A stretch of DNA of 64,000 nt from Anisus vortex (lineage: Eukaryota > Mollusca > Gastropoda > Planorbidae): contig OX421494.1 of the NCBI GenBank assembly GCA_949126835.1, positions 18,213,538 to 18,277,537 on the forward strand. Reading direction: 5' to 3'. This document shows positions 42,622 to 55,849 of this stretch, in pieces. The translations under genes and the position numbers were made by a program. Position 1 is the stretch's first letter. Every line of letters starts with the position of its first letter. Under the pieces are notes generated by a model. It was not told where the DNA came from. It did no database searches and saw only the letters and a list, made by a program, of their open reading frames with translations.

Positions 42622-45600
42622 GAGAGAGAGAGAGAGATAGATAGATAGATAGAAGGGAGAGAAAGAGAAACAGAGAGACACAGAAAGTGAGTCGGATAGA
42701 GAAAATTCGAAAGAGAGACAGATAGAAAGAAAGATACACAGAGAGACAGATAGACAAATAGTTACACAGATAGATAAATTGATATAAAAAATACAAATAA
42801 TAGTAAGAAATATTTAAAAAACAAACTATTGGTAAAAATACACTATTGACAGAAAGATCAATAGAAAGGTTGATAGGAAAAGGAATAGATAGCTAAATAG
42901 ATCACGTTCATGAATGCCAAATACCCCCTCCCCCCTCATTCCCTTCTAAATACCTTAAAGTATTAAAATAGAATAGAGAATCCACTAATAGAATCAAATG
43001 CTGGAAAGAAAATTACAGTTCATTGCAACCAGTCTTAGTTATTCGGCTAACAAATCCTCCTCAATTCCATGATGAAAAAAAAAAAAAATGAAGAAAAATA
43101 TCAATGGTTTTGAATCGTTAAAAAAAAGGGACAGAATGTAGATTCAGTTTTTTATTTCCATACTTGTGTGAACTTCAGAAACGGAAGAGTAGACCAGCAG
43201 ACCGATGGCTTCATGTGATTGTTCCAGTAGTTTTATAAATCGATGTTTTATTCAACTTGACATAAATGATAGGCAAACGGAGACAGTATCTCTTCAAGCG
43301 ATGATCCATCTTCTCTTTCTCTACCGCTTTCACCACAGTATCGACTTACTACAGAAATAAGAGGCCAGAGTTGTGGTCCTTTGTGTTCGCCTTGGCTGTT
43401 GGCTGGAATACACCTCTTGGTTAACCAGCAAAAAAATAAATGAACAATGCTATAGAATGTAGTTATTAAGTCATAAACAGGGTGATTGACGTAATACTGA
43501 GTTATGGATGATCGAAAAGACGTTTGCCGATTCTGACTGGATTTAAAGGAAGAAAAAAGACAACGCTAAACAGATTTATAAATAATCTATATAGACTAGA
43601 AGACATGGTCTTTCATTTGAAACTATAAGCAGCCAAATAGTCATTTAGATCTAGATCTATATATGCAGTTAAATTAGAAAATAAATTTCACAGTTTTTCA
43701 TATTGAACACTTTCTATGTTCTATATTGTATACACCATAGGTTCGCAACCTTTTACGGCTCACCACTCTTTTTACAATTATTTTCCGCTCACCGCCCCCC
43801 CCCCCCACAACTTTCTTTTAGCGCCCACTCCCCCCTCCCTTTCTGGACTATGTAGTTTCCACAATTTTTTTAGGCGGACTAGACTTTTTGTGTGATTAAT
43901 TATCTTTAAAAAAAAACTGAAAGAGAAACATATTATAAGAATTAATAGATAAAAAATTGCCCATACAAAAGGTTTAAATAAATCCAAATTAATGTGAATC
44001 GTTTGCCTGGTGTGCTGCTAGCAATTTGTCTATTTTTGTTTTCAATTTCGGTTGCAAAAGTCTTAGGTCTAATTATCAATAATATTTGTTATATTACAAA
44101 ACAGAACTTTTTCGGCACACTATATGGCGTTTGCAATCACGTGACAAAAAGCACGTGTAGTGGTGTACAATGGCCGCTGTATTAATAAAGTTTCATATAG
44201 GCTCAAGCTTTTCTTTAAATGATGTTTTGTGTTTTAAGTCTTATTAAGATTTAAGCTGTGTTAGGCCTATTATCATAGACATAGATCATAGACGATGTGA
44301 GCCTATTAGTGACTTGACTAGATATTCACCAACACTATCACTTGGAATCGTAGCTGCCCTACTTAGCCATTAGCCCATTACTTAGTCTAGCCTACGAAAC
44401 ATTAAAAGTGTAGGCCTAAATAATTTGGCGTAAAATGTTGAAAATCGTTGGGAAAATACCATGTCAGGCTTTCTCTTGTACTAGGAAGATGATCTACTAC
44501 TATTTACCTCCTTATTTTTTAGTAGGATAGCCAATATTCATATGTGAAATCGGCATGATAAAGAATAACTTCGCCATATTTGTTCCTCAAGTGGCTTATA
44601 TTTCAAATGACGTCACTAAAAAACTTAAGCTCCACCTATTGCAAACGCTCTATTGAATCAAGTGTGGAAACATTATTTTAATTAAAGGGAGATAATTAGC
44701 CCGTTTTTTTAAGCTAATATTTCTGTTTCTTTTTTCTTTTAAAAATAAATGGCTTAAAATGTATAACTTTGAAATGATCAAACTGTAAAAAGTATTTGAA
44801 AATGATATAAATCTTATTTGACTAGAGAATGTATATGTATATTTTCAACCATCATAATAACTACCCAATTCGTATGATTACTACTTATCTATACCGCTTA
44901 ACTATAGCATTGTCCCTCTTTAGTGATTATAAACACATTAAGAACATTTCCGTAAAACTGAGATCAAAATATCATTAATATTAGCAGATGTTAGGGCGAC
45001 AGTGATCGGTCAGCAAGATTGACAGTCCGGTGAACCACCCACAGTACCAGCCTGCCGCACACTACATTTGCCAAATACTGACCCCCTACTTCATGGAAAG
45101 TTCACTGCGATTCCTATTTCTTATTAATATAATGATATGTAGGCATACTGTTGGGGGATATCAGATATTCGGCAGCACTTGCGATAGCATCACATTTCAT
45201 CCAAAAACTAATCGATTCAAATAGCTGAGGTGTTCAAATTATAGGTACGTTTGTACCGCCCACTTGCCCTTCGCCGCCCCCCAATCATCCCCGGGAATGT
45301 CAGCGCCCCCCCTAAAGCTTCTCACCGCTCCCGGTGGGCGATAACGCTCCTGTTGAGAACCTATGGTATACACTATACGTTCTATATTGTATACTATGTT
45401 CTAAAATGCACACTTTCTTATGTTCTATATTGTATATTCTATATGCTCTGTATTGTAAATTATCTATGTTTTTTAATGTATACTATGATATAAATTTCAT
45501 GTTATATACTGCACATTTGTTTCTATGTTCCCTATCACATGCTCTATGTGTTGTACATTAACCTTCTATAATATGTTCTATATTTTATGATTCTGTTTGA

Positions 45601-48600
45601 ATGACTTTTGTTGACATTTACCTGACAAAATGAAAAAGACTCCTCCCACAAGCGTCTTAGCGTCTTTCCTAATGTTGCCAACTACAGTAAATATGACAGC
45701 TACCACTGACAGGATCAGCGAGGACACTTGTAAGACAACCGATTTCCTGGCCACAGCTGGAAACAAATAAAGGCGTAAATTGTTAATATTGGCAATGTCT
45801 GGAGAGTACCTGGAAGGAACAACTAAGTATTTAAAGTATACATTTAGACCTAACTACATTTTATTTTGTTTTATTGTTTTGTTGGTAGTTGGTAAGGTAA
45901 GATAACTAAGGTTATTCCTTGCAGAATACATTTAAATATACACACTGGGGATGACGGAAGATTGCGTGGTCAGCATAATGTCCAGCCGTCTTTTTAAATT
46001 CAGTGATCGTTCCGTCAGTGCTTAAGACATTCACGAACGCATAAAGAACCAGATAAAAAAAAACACTTCCAGTCCTACCGGTATTGTAACCGTACAGTCT
46101 TAAAGGATCATCAACGCATTGCGCCACGAATTTAAACGTCTCTGAAAAAACCGGACGAGCATTTCGGCTCTTAAGTCGAGGGCGTAGCTCCGAGACCCTT
46201 TCAGGACACGACGCATGATGGTAAAACCTTAGGCATATGCACTACACACCCCCATCCCCGACCCCTTTACGGAAATTCCGCAGAGTCATTAACGAGGCGG
46301 CATTACCTCGTATTCGAACATTTTTGCCCCGGCAGTACACATATCAGACAACGAGTTCGGCGAGACGCGCAATAATCCTCGGATGCGCAACGGAGACGGT
46401 GTACTCTAGATGGGAGGTTAGGGGTGGTTTACACGCTTCGCCAGCTCTTCGGCCCATTGGTATAGTGATGCACCGTCTCCAGATCACTGCGCTCCCAAAA
46501 ATGTTGTCTGTACTTTGCAGACAAACTCCGTACCAGTGCTTCATAGCCACTTTAGGTTAATCAACGCTTGGAAATAATACATATGATACCAATTACCACA
46601 ATATCATGTTATGGGGTTTTATTTTCAACAAGGATTTACAGCACGGGGCGATGACTTAATGTTACCAGGTTCCCTCCATTGGCTACTTCCCTATTAAAGA
46701 AATACCAGTAAATGACACTACAAACAACCTGCCTTCTAGCAGCTAATTAAACCATTGCACAGTTACTACTCGGTGTAATTTAAGTAAATTGATGAAAAAA
46801 ATTGATCGAAAAGAACAAAACAAACACGCAACATCACTAAATACGAAGAGCGTAGAATAAGATTATGCTAAACGACAACACAATAGTCAATGTAAATTAT
46901 GTCCCGGCCCACCCACCCCCTCCCCCTACCATGCTAAAGAAGATAGAGGGCATTCCATTAACGGATCCCGTGACGCGTAGCCAGCATCACTTGGTAGGAC
47001 CACGTGACAAGCAGTGAAGAATCGGATCATTCGAAAACTTCACGTATGGTCGTGTCGGTCGTCCGTCCTTCAAATTCAAGGTTGTCTAAGATGGATGGAT
47101 CGCGTAATCCAAAGGGTAGAAGGAAGGATCGTTAAAGGGTTGGTGAGCTGGGTTCCTTGCTCAGAGACACCCGCGGGCGAACTAGCGATCGGCATGACCT
47201 ACTCTTCTAGGACATGTGCAATAGAGTAGATAGAAACTCTTTGAAAAGATGTTGAACCTTATGCACAATTTTCTCAAAACATTTTTTTTAAAATTGTCTT
47301 GAAGGGAAGAGGAAGAGAAGTGGGGGGGGGATATTGCCATTGATTTGGAACCCTAACTACAGCCAGTAGTCTGCAAAATAAAAAGAGAGCAACAATTTCA
47401 GACGAATCAAAACACACAAACAGACAAAATCAAATAAGACACAAGAAAAACTTCTGGAGTTCCCACTGTAAGGGTCCAATAATACAGGCATTGCGGGGCA
47501 ACGACTGAGTCGGCAGTTCATGTATAAGGGGGGGCTACAAATTTACTGTATGGAGAGGGGGAAGGGGGGGCGCTACAGCATTGATCAACGGGGAGCATAA
47601 AACCACCCAAGGTCTCGTGAGACTATCGAATGACAACAAGAGTAATAGTTACACTAATTTGAGGTTGCGTTACTTTAGAGTTAAAGACTTTAGGGACAGA
47701 AGAATATTTTTTTCCTGAGTGTAATGCATCAATTCCTTACATACACAACACGTATATTACTCACATAAAACCTGACACAAACATTTCCTACATAACATTA
47801 TATTTTTATTACACAATACATAATTATATTCCCAAAGTACAAGACACATCTTTTTCTAAAGTAAAAATTATGTTCCTTACAAAACACATCTTTTTCTAAA
47901 GTAAAAAATTATGTTCCTTACAGAACATATCTTTTTCTAAAGTAAAAAATTATGTTCCTTACAGAACATATCTTTTTCTAAAGTAAAAATTATGTTCCTT
48001 ACAAAACATATCTTTTTCTAAAGTAAAAATTATGTTCCTTACAAAACATATCTTTTTCTAAAGTAAAAAATTATGTTCCTTACAAAACATATCTTTTTCT
48101 AAAGTAAAAATTATGTTCCTTACAAAACATATCTTTTTCTAAAGTAAAAAATTATGTTCCTTACAAAACATATCTTTTTCTAAAGTAAAAAATTATGTTC
48201 CTTACAAAACATATCTTTTTCTAAAGTAAAAACTATGTTCCTTACAAAACATATCTTTTTCTAAAGTAAAAACTATGTTCCTTACAAAACATATCTTTTT
48301 CTAAAGTAAAAACTATGTTCCTTACAAAACATATCTTTTTCTAAAGTAAAAACTATGTTCCTTACAAAACATATCTTTTTCTAAAGTAAAAATTATGTTC
48401 CTTACAAAACACATCTTTCCCGTACATAAAAGTAGAGTATCCCTTCGGACCAAATTGATCCATAGGGCCGGTGAAGCAGCGTTTACCAGTTTCTGGGGGC
48501 CAGGCATAATACTGGATGGTGTGGCCAGCTCAATGCCCATCCTTCACTTTACTTCACCCCAACTATAGTCATGTACCTTTCAAAGCTGCGTAGTAAACCC

Positions 48601-50338
48601 AGGGACACCCTTCAAACCTGAGAACAAATCCTAGCTTTCACCAGGATTCGAGGTCCATGCACGTCACCTTTCACGGTATCCCTGCTAGCCTCCTGACTTC
48701 ATTCCAGGTTTTTGCCTGCACCCATGACTTCTTCTAAAATACTTTGTTTCCATGTCTATTTTTCTAGGGTTTCTCTGCTTATATACCCAATATATAATTT
48801 TATCTCTAAACGTGACTGCCAATAGTGTTGTTTTTTTGTGTGTGGTTGCACATGATTCATAACTGCTGCTCTTCTATTTTATCAAACCCTTGGATATTTA
48901 GTATTTGTCATAGGATTCCACATACGTACCATACATCTATTTTTTTTATTTTGTCACACAACACATCTATTCTTTACATAACACATCCCTTATATAAGTG
49001 ACACATCTATTTCTCACTTAGATAACACATTCTTAACCTTTTTTAACACATCTATTCCTCAAATAGATAACACATCTATTTCTCACTCAGATAACACATT
49101 CTTAACCTTATTTAACACATCTATTCTTCATATAGATAACCCATCTATTTCTCACTCAGATAACACATTCTTAACCTTATTTAACACATCTATTCCTCAT
49201 ATAGATAACACATCTATTTCTCACTCAGATAACACATTCTTAACCTTATTTAACACATCTATTCCTCATATAGATAACACATCTATTTCTCACTCAGATA
49301 ACACATTCTTAACCTTATTTAACACATCTATTCTTCATATAGATAACCCATCTATTTCTCACTCAGATAACACATTCTTAACCTTATTTAACACATCTAT
49401 TCCTCATATAGATAACACATCTATTTCTCACTCAGATAACACATTCTGAACCTTATTTAACACATCTATTCCTCATATAGATAACACATCTATTTCTCAC
49501 TCAGATAACACATTCTTAACCTTATTTAACACATCTATTCCTCATATAGATAACACATCTATTTCTCACTCAGATAACACATTCTGAACCTTATTTAACA
49601 CATCTATTCCTCATATAGATAACACATCTATTTCTCACTCAGATAACACATTCTTAACCTTATTTAACACATCTATTCCTCATATAGATAACACATCTAT
49701 TAGTCACTCAGATAACACATTCTTAACCTTATTTAACACATCTATTCCTCATATAGATAACACATCTATTTCTCACTCAGATAACACATTCTGAACCTTA
49801 TTTAACACAACTATTCCTCATATAGATAACACATCTACTTCTTGTGTTTCCAATCTCTTGTTTCTTAAAGTAACATATCTACACATAATGTAACACATAT
49901 AGTAACATATCTACTCATAATGTATTACATAAAGTAACATATCTATACATAATGTAACACATATAGTAACATATCTACACAAAATGTATTACATAAAGTA
50001 ACATATCTACACATAATGTAATACATAACGTAACTTATCTATACATAATGTAACACATCTAATCTAGACCTAAAACTAATACAAAGAAAAAGAATTCTCC
50101 ACGTGTCAACGCAAAGCCTAGACAAGTGGAACCTTTTGGGATAGTGGAAAATGGATTCAATTTATAAGAGTAGTTTTCTTTAAAAAAATTATAAATTAGA
50201 TCTAGTTCATATTTAATTTTTCTTAATTATTTCTTTTTTTTTTTAAATTCAGAATAAACTTATATTTAAAATATTTTCACTGTAGCTTTAGCATTCAAGT
50301 TATCATAGAAGCAATAAACAACAACGATAATATAATAA

Positions 50339-50369
<31 letters not shown>

Positions 50370-53300
50370 CCTAAAACAAAAGAATATTAAATTACTATTA
50401 AAATTTATTTTTTATGTTGCGGCATGTAAACATTATATAAACCGGGCGATGTATCACAAATAGTTAATTAGTAATAGAAACCACACGTTATTTTTTATGT
50501 TGTCTTGTTAAAAAAGTTTGTTGAATTATTTGGATCTCACAAGCCAAACCAATTTTAGGGACTTATCAGAACCGGGTTCCAGTTTCTTGAAAGAAATCCG
50601 AATTACCCTGATAGTCGATACTCTGGTACACGTTTCTGTAAATCTAATGTAAAATTAGTTTTTAAATTATTGTAATACCAAACAGTTTGTGTCCATTGTC
50701 TGTGTTAAGGCGCTACAGGACTTAAAAATGTGTTTTAATAAATAAATAATATAATAGGTAAATTGCTCATTTTCGGGCTGTTGGCACTCTGAATGAATTA
50801 TTAACCCTACTTTGGCACAATATTGTGCATACCCTGTTGCCATGTCTCGGGAACAAATTCTAGCCTTCGCCAGGATTCGAACCCAGAACCTTCAGTACGC
50901 CAGCACAATGCCTAACCGCCTTTTCTTTAACCCAACTAATGTGAGGTACCCATCAGAGTTGGGTAGACTCACTGACACCCTCCATGACACCCTCCATGAC
51001 ACCGTGAACAAATTCTAGCCTTCACCAGGATTCGAACCCTAAACCTTTCCGTACGCCAGTCGAACACGCTGCCTCTGGAACACCGTACCCCCCTCATTCA
51101 ACGTGATAAATATTAAAATGTTGAGGGAAGGAGAAAAAAAAGCCAAATTAATTTTGGCAACATTTGTACACAGAAGGACTGTTTTATTTTTAAATGAAGC
51201 AAAGTGCGTGACATAAAAAAACAAAAGAAGAGAAGAAGAAGACGAAGTAATTATTACAATGCTGAATTCCATCACAAACTACATCTGTGGCATGCGCTAT
51301 TTAGTTTACAGGCGATAAAGGTTTCCACAAGAGAACAATTAGTATCGATTTAGATTGGACGGATTAAAAAAAAAAAAGGAATCGTAGAAGTGGTGATTGT
51401 AAAAATCTCTCTTTCCTAAACAGTTTTTTTTTACACCATTTAAAATGCTATCTGGTGTATGAAATGTTTTCTGACAAATCGACACACACACACTTCATGA
51501 TAAAGCTTTATTTTACTCAAAGGAAAAATTCAATTACAGACTAATGGCACAAAGAGATTACAATAAGCTATTAATAACAGAACGCGATCTCTCTCTCTCT
51601 CTCATCACATATTTATACTAACAATGGAATATCACTCCATATATATACATTTCTGGAAGATACTGTCAACAATATGTGAAGATCTATGATAGGTTTCTAC
51701 AAAATTCTACTCAAGCGGTTGGCAACCTAAGGCACGCGTGCCAAACATGGCACGCCGAGCGATTTTAATGGCAAGCTAGAGATCTCCAAAAGGTGTTGTT
51801 TTTTTTTTATAAACAAAAAAATAAATCATTTTTCGGTTCGGAATGATGAATACTGACTTTTGAATGTTTCTGAATGACATAGCGACACACTTCAGTGGGT
51901 TGAACGCATTTACAAACGGGTTCAAACAGCACTTGAACTGTTAGACCACTGGAATGGATTTGCATAAATCTTGATTGAAATCAATTTCAAAACAGTTAAC
52001 TCTGTTAACTATATGTACTTATATTAAGATAGATTATAGTTGCGCTTTTTCAGAAGTACATCGAAACACTCAAAGTATTCTAAACAAAGCCAAGACTTTC
52101 AAATTATTGGCACAATTTTTCATACCTCATCAAGCCTAACTGGCTTGATCTTACTACAACCTTCTTAGAGTAGATGTTTTTTAAGTGGAATGATACTGGT
52201 TATTTTAAAACACAGCAAGTTAAATTTGAGGCGCCTAAACATAAAAAAAATAGACATCAAAATGTGCCGATAAGCGGGAAAATCTGGAAGGAAAATCATC
52301 TGCTATTCTCAACAGCTAAGCATTCGTCATTCGTTCTACTTTCAGCTTTTGGTTCAACTTACACTTGTGAACAGTATTTATTGTACATGAAAGCCGTTTT
52401 AAGCATTCAAAAAGGTCATTTACACTTCACTACTCAGAAATGACTAAATATATAGTCTATCTGCCATTGCCATTATAAATTAGTGATGAGCATTTAAGGA
52501 CAAGGCGCTCATTGATTGATACAGACTAATTACAATGAAAAGACCTTTTATGCGCATCTTCTATAACGAAACATAAATATAAATAGAGATATTTTAATAT
52601 AATTATATTATATAATTGTTGTAATTATTAATGTTTCAAATATAAACTCCTTAAATAGACAGACAATTAATGCAGGAAAAGTTTATTTACAACTGTTTAA
52701 CTTACATTAATTTTATACCTCTAATAATTAAATCTTGTAATGAATAAGACAATGCTGGATTTATATAAAGAAATAATAATTAGTCAGTAATATTTGTTAT
52801 ATTACACAATGTAACTTATTTGGTATCACTATTGAATCAAATTAAGATACAATGAATTTTCATTAAAGGGAGATAATTAACCCGTTTTATTTGCGCTAAT
52901 ATTTCTAATATTATTATTATGTTAATTTTTCTTTTATAAAAGACTAAATGGCTTACAACTTATAATTTTATAATAACCAAACTGTAAAAATTAGTTGGCA
53001 ATTATATAAATATTATACAAAAAAAATGTATATGCATATTTTTTAAACATTACATTTACTACTCAGTTTGAATGATTACTACGTACCAATTCGCCTAACG
53101 TTAGTACTAAAAGAAATACATCGAATCTTGAATATAGAAAAATTTCGCTTCATATATGAGAACAAAGTTCAAAATCACATATAGTAGTTACCAGATCCTT
53201 ATCTTAGCAACCAAATGATGTTTACAAATCAATTACCATATTATATGTGCAAGATTGGTAATAAATCTTAGTATTTGTTATAAATGCAAAAAAAAAAGCA

Positions 53301-55505
53301 TGATAATCACAAACAGGTTAGTTTTGTTATTAAATCTAAAACGCTTTAACGATTTTCTCTATAGATTTCCTTTACTTTTGGCCTTGGTCTTGCTACGGAG
53401 TTCAATTAATTGACTTATAAAAAGTAATAAAACAAGTTTAATAGAGCAGGTTGACTTTTAGACTGTTGGCACGCTGAACGGTTTGGAAATCCTAGTTTGG
53501 CACACTGTTAGCAAATGGTTGCCGACCCCTGTTCTACACTATCAGAAAAAAATGGATTCTATACTTCCAGAAAAATAGAAAGTAAAGGAAAAACTCTGCC
53601 TCGATAGTCCGTCCATAAAAAGATCAAAGACAAGCTGCATACCGGCGTGTTCAAATAAAGGTCACGGCAGAACTAAGGGGGATATTTAAAAAAAAATGAA
53701 ATAAACACACTCATAACACTGTGTTTTACTCGGTTCTTGAAATACCTAGATCTATATTGAACTATTAAATTGTATACAAACCTAATTAATATATAGCGAC
53801 GTTAACTTAAAGAAAGGGTAGATCTCATGCAAATTTTGCGTTTAACTAAGTTCGGCTTAATGGAAGATTTTTTTTTAATGATTTGTAGTTCTGGGCTTAG
53901 AATTCTATGCAATATAAATTAATATAAATATATATATATGTATATATGTATATCTAGACGTTTATTACTAGCACAATTACTTATGAAAGAATGTTTAAAT
54001 TACATTCAGATGTGAAACTAATCAGTCCCTCCATCTATGTATATAGATACGATTAATTGACTCCTACACATAGGCCTAGCCGGTGGGTTTGAGCCTAGTC
54101 TTTCAGTTTGATAATTGTTTTATATGATGTTAAGTTTTTGGTAGGTTTTCATGATTGGTGTAGGCAGCCCATTCCATGCCCAGATGTCATTTGGGAAGAA
54201 AAGGTACTTTTGTGCATAGAATACAAAAGTGATTGCATTGTTATGATTTATATTATTTCAAACTTGTTTCCTTCTGGGCATATTGTTTTATTGATTGCAT
54301 CTACTGCCATGGAGACATTTTAACGATAACATAAAAGCTTTTAACGAAAAATGTTTATAGTTTCTTGCTCCAACCATTATAGAAAAAAACATTAATAATA
54401 TGGTGAATACGTAATTGTGATAATCTGGTGAATAAGTAATTGTGCTTTTCATTGCAGATTGTATTTTGTTTCTTTCCTGTAAATATTTTAGTGCAACATA
54501 GTTCTAGTAACCCGTATTATGTTGGAGAAATGTACTTTTAAAGTTCATCTTTGGCTAGCAGAAGAATGTATAATCATATTATATGTAGGCTTATCATTCT
54601 GTCCAAGCTGTTTACTTACTACACTACAGTGATGCATTTCTATTACGTTGTTGTTCATGAGACGAGTGGCTGGGGTTGGGGGAAGTGGATATTATCAATC
54701 ATCAATATATATAATTACCGTGAGTTTATTTATATGTTTGTATATTTATATATATATTTATATGTTTGTTCACTTTAGGCTCCTAGGCCGTTTGACCGAT
54801 CGGCACAAAAGTTAAATTTGTAAATTGGAAACGTCCTCCTAAATAAATTTGTTATTATGGTAATAGTGTTTGTTATTTTTCTTTCTCTCTTAACAAAACA
54901 CGTTGGTGTAATCATTCGTTTCTCCGTAATTTTGACGGGCATAACTCCTAGTATATCATCAATCATCAATATATATAATTACCGTGAGTTTGTTTATATG
55001 TTTTTATATTTATATATTTATATGTTTGTTCGCTAGTTTGACCGATCGGCACAATAAAGTTAAATGTATTAATTGGAAACGTCATCCAAAACAAATGTTT
55101 ATTATATAAGCAATATTGCTTAATTCGTTAATTAATTAATTAATTTTTTAAAAAATAAATTTAGACCTATTACTAATCAACGAATGTTAAGGTTCTAAAC
55201 TGAGCGCCATTTCAGTAGGATCTCCCTTTGAAATGCTTTAAATAAAAAAAGAACAAACTCTAAATATTGAAAGATACATTCTCACTACAGTTTGTATTGT
55301 AATAGTTCTAGTTATTTTTTTATTTCTTTGTTAACAAAACACATTGTAATCATTCGTTTCTCTGTCATTTTGACGGGCATAAAAACTAGTAGTTAATTAC
55401 ATTAATATTTACCAATGATAGTAAAAGACGTCGGGGCGAATTTCTCTCCCCTTCCTGTGCCTTCAGCCTCATAGCTCACCGCCATACAAGAAACTTCGTC
55501 AGGCA
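39113..55505 (-). CDS. Calcium channel gamma subunit / TARP-like gene, four 3' exons
   Basis: Claudin-superfamily four-helix protein of the CACNG/stargazin type, an auxiliary subunit of voltage-gated calcium channels or AMPA-type receptors in known members. Exons in transcript order: 55505-55413, 45756-45622, 41266-41190, 39430-39113; phases agree, 206 codons plus a stop. TM2 is SLILSVVAVIFTVVG, TM3 is GLSLAVGMILYISAINDEVG, TM4 is FSYSYGWSFFTAGLGFLSSE. The S-Y-G-W-S-F motif at TM4 is diagnostic of the CACNG family. Introns are 1.8, 4.4 and 9.7 kb. The first exon (TM1, GLW motif) was not found and should lie further right, past the satellite and retroelement. Confidence 0.88.
39562..40099. mobile_element. 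MITE, family A, copy 2
   Basis: gaacatttgcaatcacgtga to ttttgctaatgctc, flanked by TA on both sides. It is the uninterrupted reference copy. Confidence 0.8.
40121..40362 (-). mobile_element. tRNA-derived SINE with exact 12-bp target duplication
   Basis: Minus-oriented copy of the 11935 family (242 bp, same length). It is flanked by taatgttaaata at 40109-40120 and 40363-40374. Confidence 0.88.
40890..41175 (+). repeat. Degenerate repeat, about 20 bp
   Basis: Diverged copies of aaagttgtaattcgttaattt just downstream (on the gene strand) of the CACNG-like TM3 exon donor. Confidence 0.7.
41190..41266 (-). CDS. CACNG-like gene: TM3 exon
   Basis: Acceptor gtttactgcag, donor gtaagt, phase 1 in and 0 out. 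It encodes GLSLAVGMILYISAINDEVG plus YRVSTS. GLS...G.I.YIS is a CACNG signature. Confidence 0.9.
41395..41560 (+). pseudogene. LINE 3' end fragment
   Basis: Shares gcgtaggacgccataaactt and ctttatagaagtagcgtctg with the 28030-28295 element. Confidence 0.6.
41990..42135 (+). repeat. AC and TA microsatellites
   Basis: cacacatacg-type and ta runs. Confidence 0.85.
42525..42740 (+). repeat. TA, GA and GATA microsatellites
   Basis: Consecutive ta, ga and gata/gaca-rich runs within the CACNG-like intron. Confidence 0.85.
43736..45365. mobile_element. hAT element, 1.63 kb, exact 8-bp target duplication
   Basis: Ends cataggttcgcaacc and gttgagaacctatg are inverted repeats. gtatacac flanks at 43728-43735 and 45366-45373. 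No transposase frame was recognised. A family A MITE is nested at 44125-44650, and 44683-44892 resembles 52862-53090. Confidence 0.85.
44125..44650. mobile_element. MITE, family A, copy 3 (nested)
   Basis: ggcgtttgcaatcacgtgac to attgcaaacgctc; shorter and more diverged than copies 1 and 2. It lies inside the hAT element. Confidence 0.75.
45622..45756 (-). CDS. CACNG-like gene: TM2 exon
   Basis: Acceptor tttgtttccag, donor gtaaat, phase 1 in and 1 out. It encodes AVARKSVVLQVSSLILSVVA then VIFTVVGNIRKDAKTLVGGV and FFILSG, matching the AVRASS...L.AG pattern of the gamma-subunit family. Confidence 0.85.
45912..46990. other. CACNG-like intron, GC-richer patch
   Basis: 46140-46560 is GC-richer, with a plus-strand frame of 107 codons and no recognised motif. 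It is probably an old mobile element, origin unknown. Confidence 0.35.
47010..47270 (+). pseudogene. LINE C-terminal remnant
   Basis: Frames containing GCLRWMDRVIQRVEGRIVKG, then GELGSLLRDTRGR in another frame, resemble the LRWLGHV..M..GRI.K..L.GEL signature that ends many non-LTR proteins. Frameshifted. Confidence 0.6.
47865..48415 (+). repeat. 39-40 bp minisatellite, about 14 copies
   Basis: Unit ttccttacaaaacatatctt plus tttctaaagtaaaaattatg. It ends at a SINE. Confidence 0.94.
48420..48660 (-). mobile_element. tRNA-derived SINE
   Basis: Minus-oriented: agtatcccttcggaccaaat, tggtgtggccagctcaatgc, tttcaccaggattcgag. The head is partly lost. Confidence 0.75.
48955..49850 (+). repeat. 69-bp minisatellite, about 11 copies
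   Basis: The unit contains atttctcactcagataacac and ttatttaacacatctattcc. It begins with diverged copies. Confidence 0.94.
49862..50062 (+). repeat. Short diverged array (about 30 bp)
   Basis: Copies of taacatatctacacataatg alternating with tattacataaag. Confidence 0.8.
50755..50830. mobile_element. hAT MITE fragment (right half)
   Basis: gggctgttggcactctgaat and actttggcacaatatt match the right half of 15924-16105. Confidence 0.55.
50835..51085 (-). mobile_element. SINE fragments, rearranged
   Basis: Two copies of the head (ccttcgccaggattcgaacc and ccttcaccaggattcgaacc) flank one body piece, so this is a tandem or nested SINE pair. Confidence 0.65.
51712..53531 (+). mobile_element. hAT transposon, 1.8 kb, decayed transposase
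   Basis: Ends caagcggttggcaacc and ggttgccgacccctg match the MITE family at 15924. Imperfect 8-bp flanks ttctactc / ttctacac. It contains a transposase remnant at 52174-52443. Confidence 0.8.
52174..52443 (+). pseudogene. hAT transposase C-terminal remnant
   Basis: Contains LLSAFGSTYTCEQYLLYMKA, matching the FGSTYxCEQ.FS.MK signature of the hAT dimerisation region. The catalytic part upstream is not readable as one frame. Confidence 0.75.
54690..55395. repeat. Two diverged copies of a roughly 270-bp sequence
   Basis: tataattaccgtgagttt, tttgaccgatcggcacaa, and ttttgacgggcataa occur in the same order in 54700-54957 and 54965-55395. Probably a duplicated small DNA element. Confidence 0.7.
55413..55505 (-). 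CDS. CACNG-like gene: extracellular exon
   Basis: Acceptor cactttcag, donor gtaaat, phase 1 in and 1 out, 30 codons: PDEVSCMAVSYEAEGTGRGE then KFAPTSFTII. It precedes the A-x-R start of TM2 as in CACNG proteins. It was placed by splice phase and weak similarity, so it is the least certain of the four. Confidence 0.6.
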
Positions 55506-55849
55506 CTGAAAGTGGTAAGTGCATTCACTCAAGTTTTTCAGATTTTTTTTCACATATAAAATTAAGCGCGAGTCATTGTTATAGAAAGTACCTAATAATA
55601 ATAATGATAATTATAATAAAAATACTGGATACAAAACTTATAAAAATAGTTCAAAAAACATTTGAAAATTACTTTCTTTTTTTTTTCTTTACTTCAGAGT
55701 GGATATTAATTAATAGGTATCTACTTGTTTATTGTGGCCATAGCTCCATTCAGCATAAAATAAAGTTACGATGACGCCTGTGTATGTACCGTGTAATTAT
55801 ATAACTGTCATGAAGCATAACTTACCTGTGGTATGGTGGACACTTTCCT

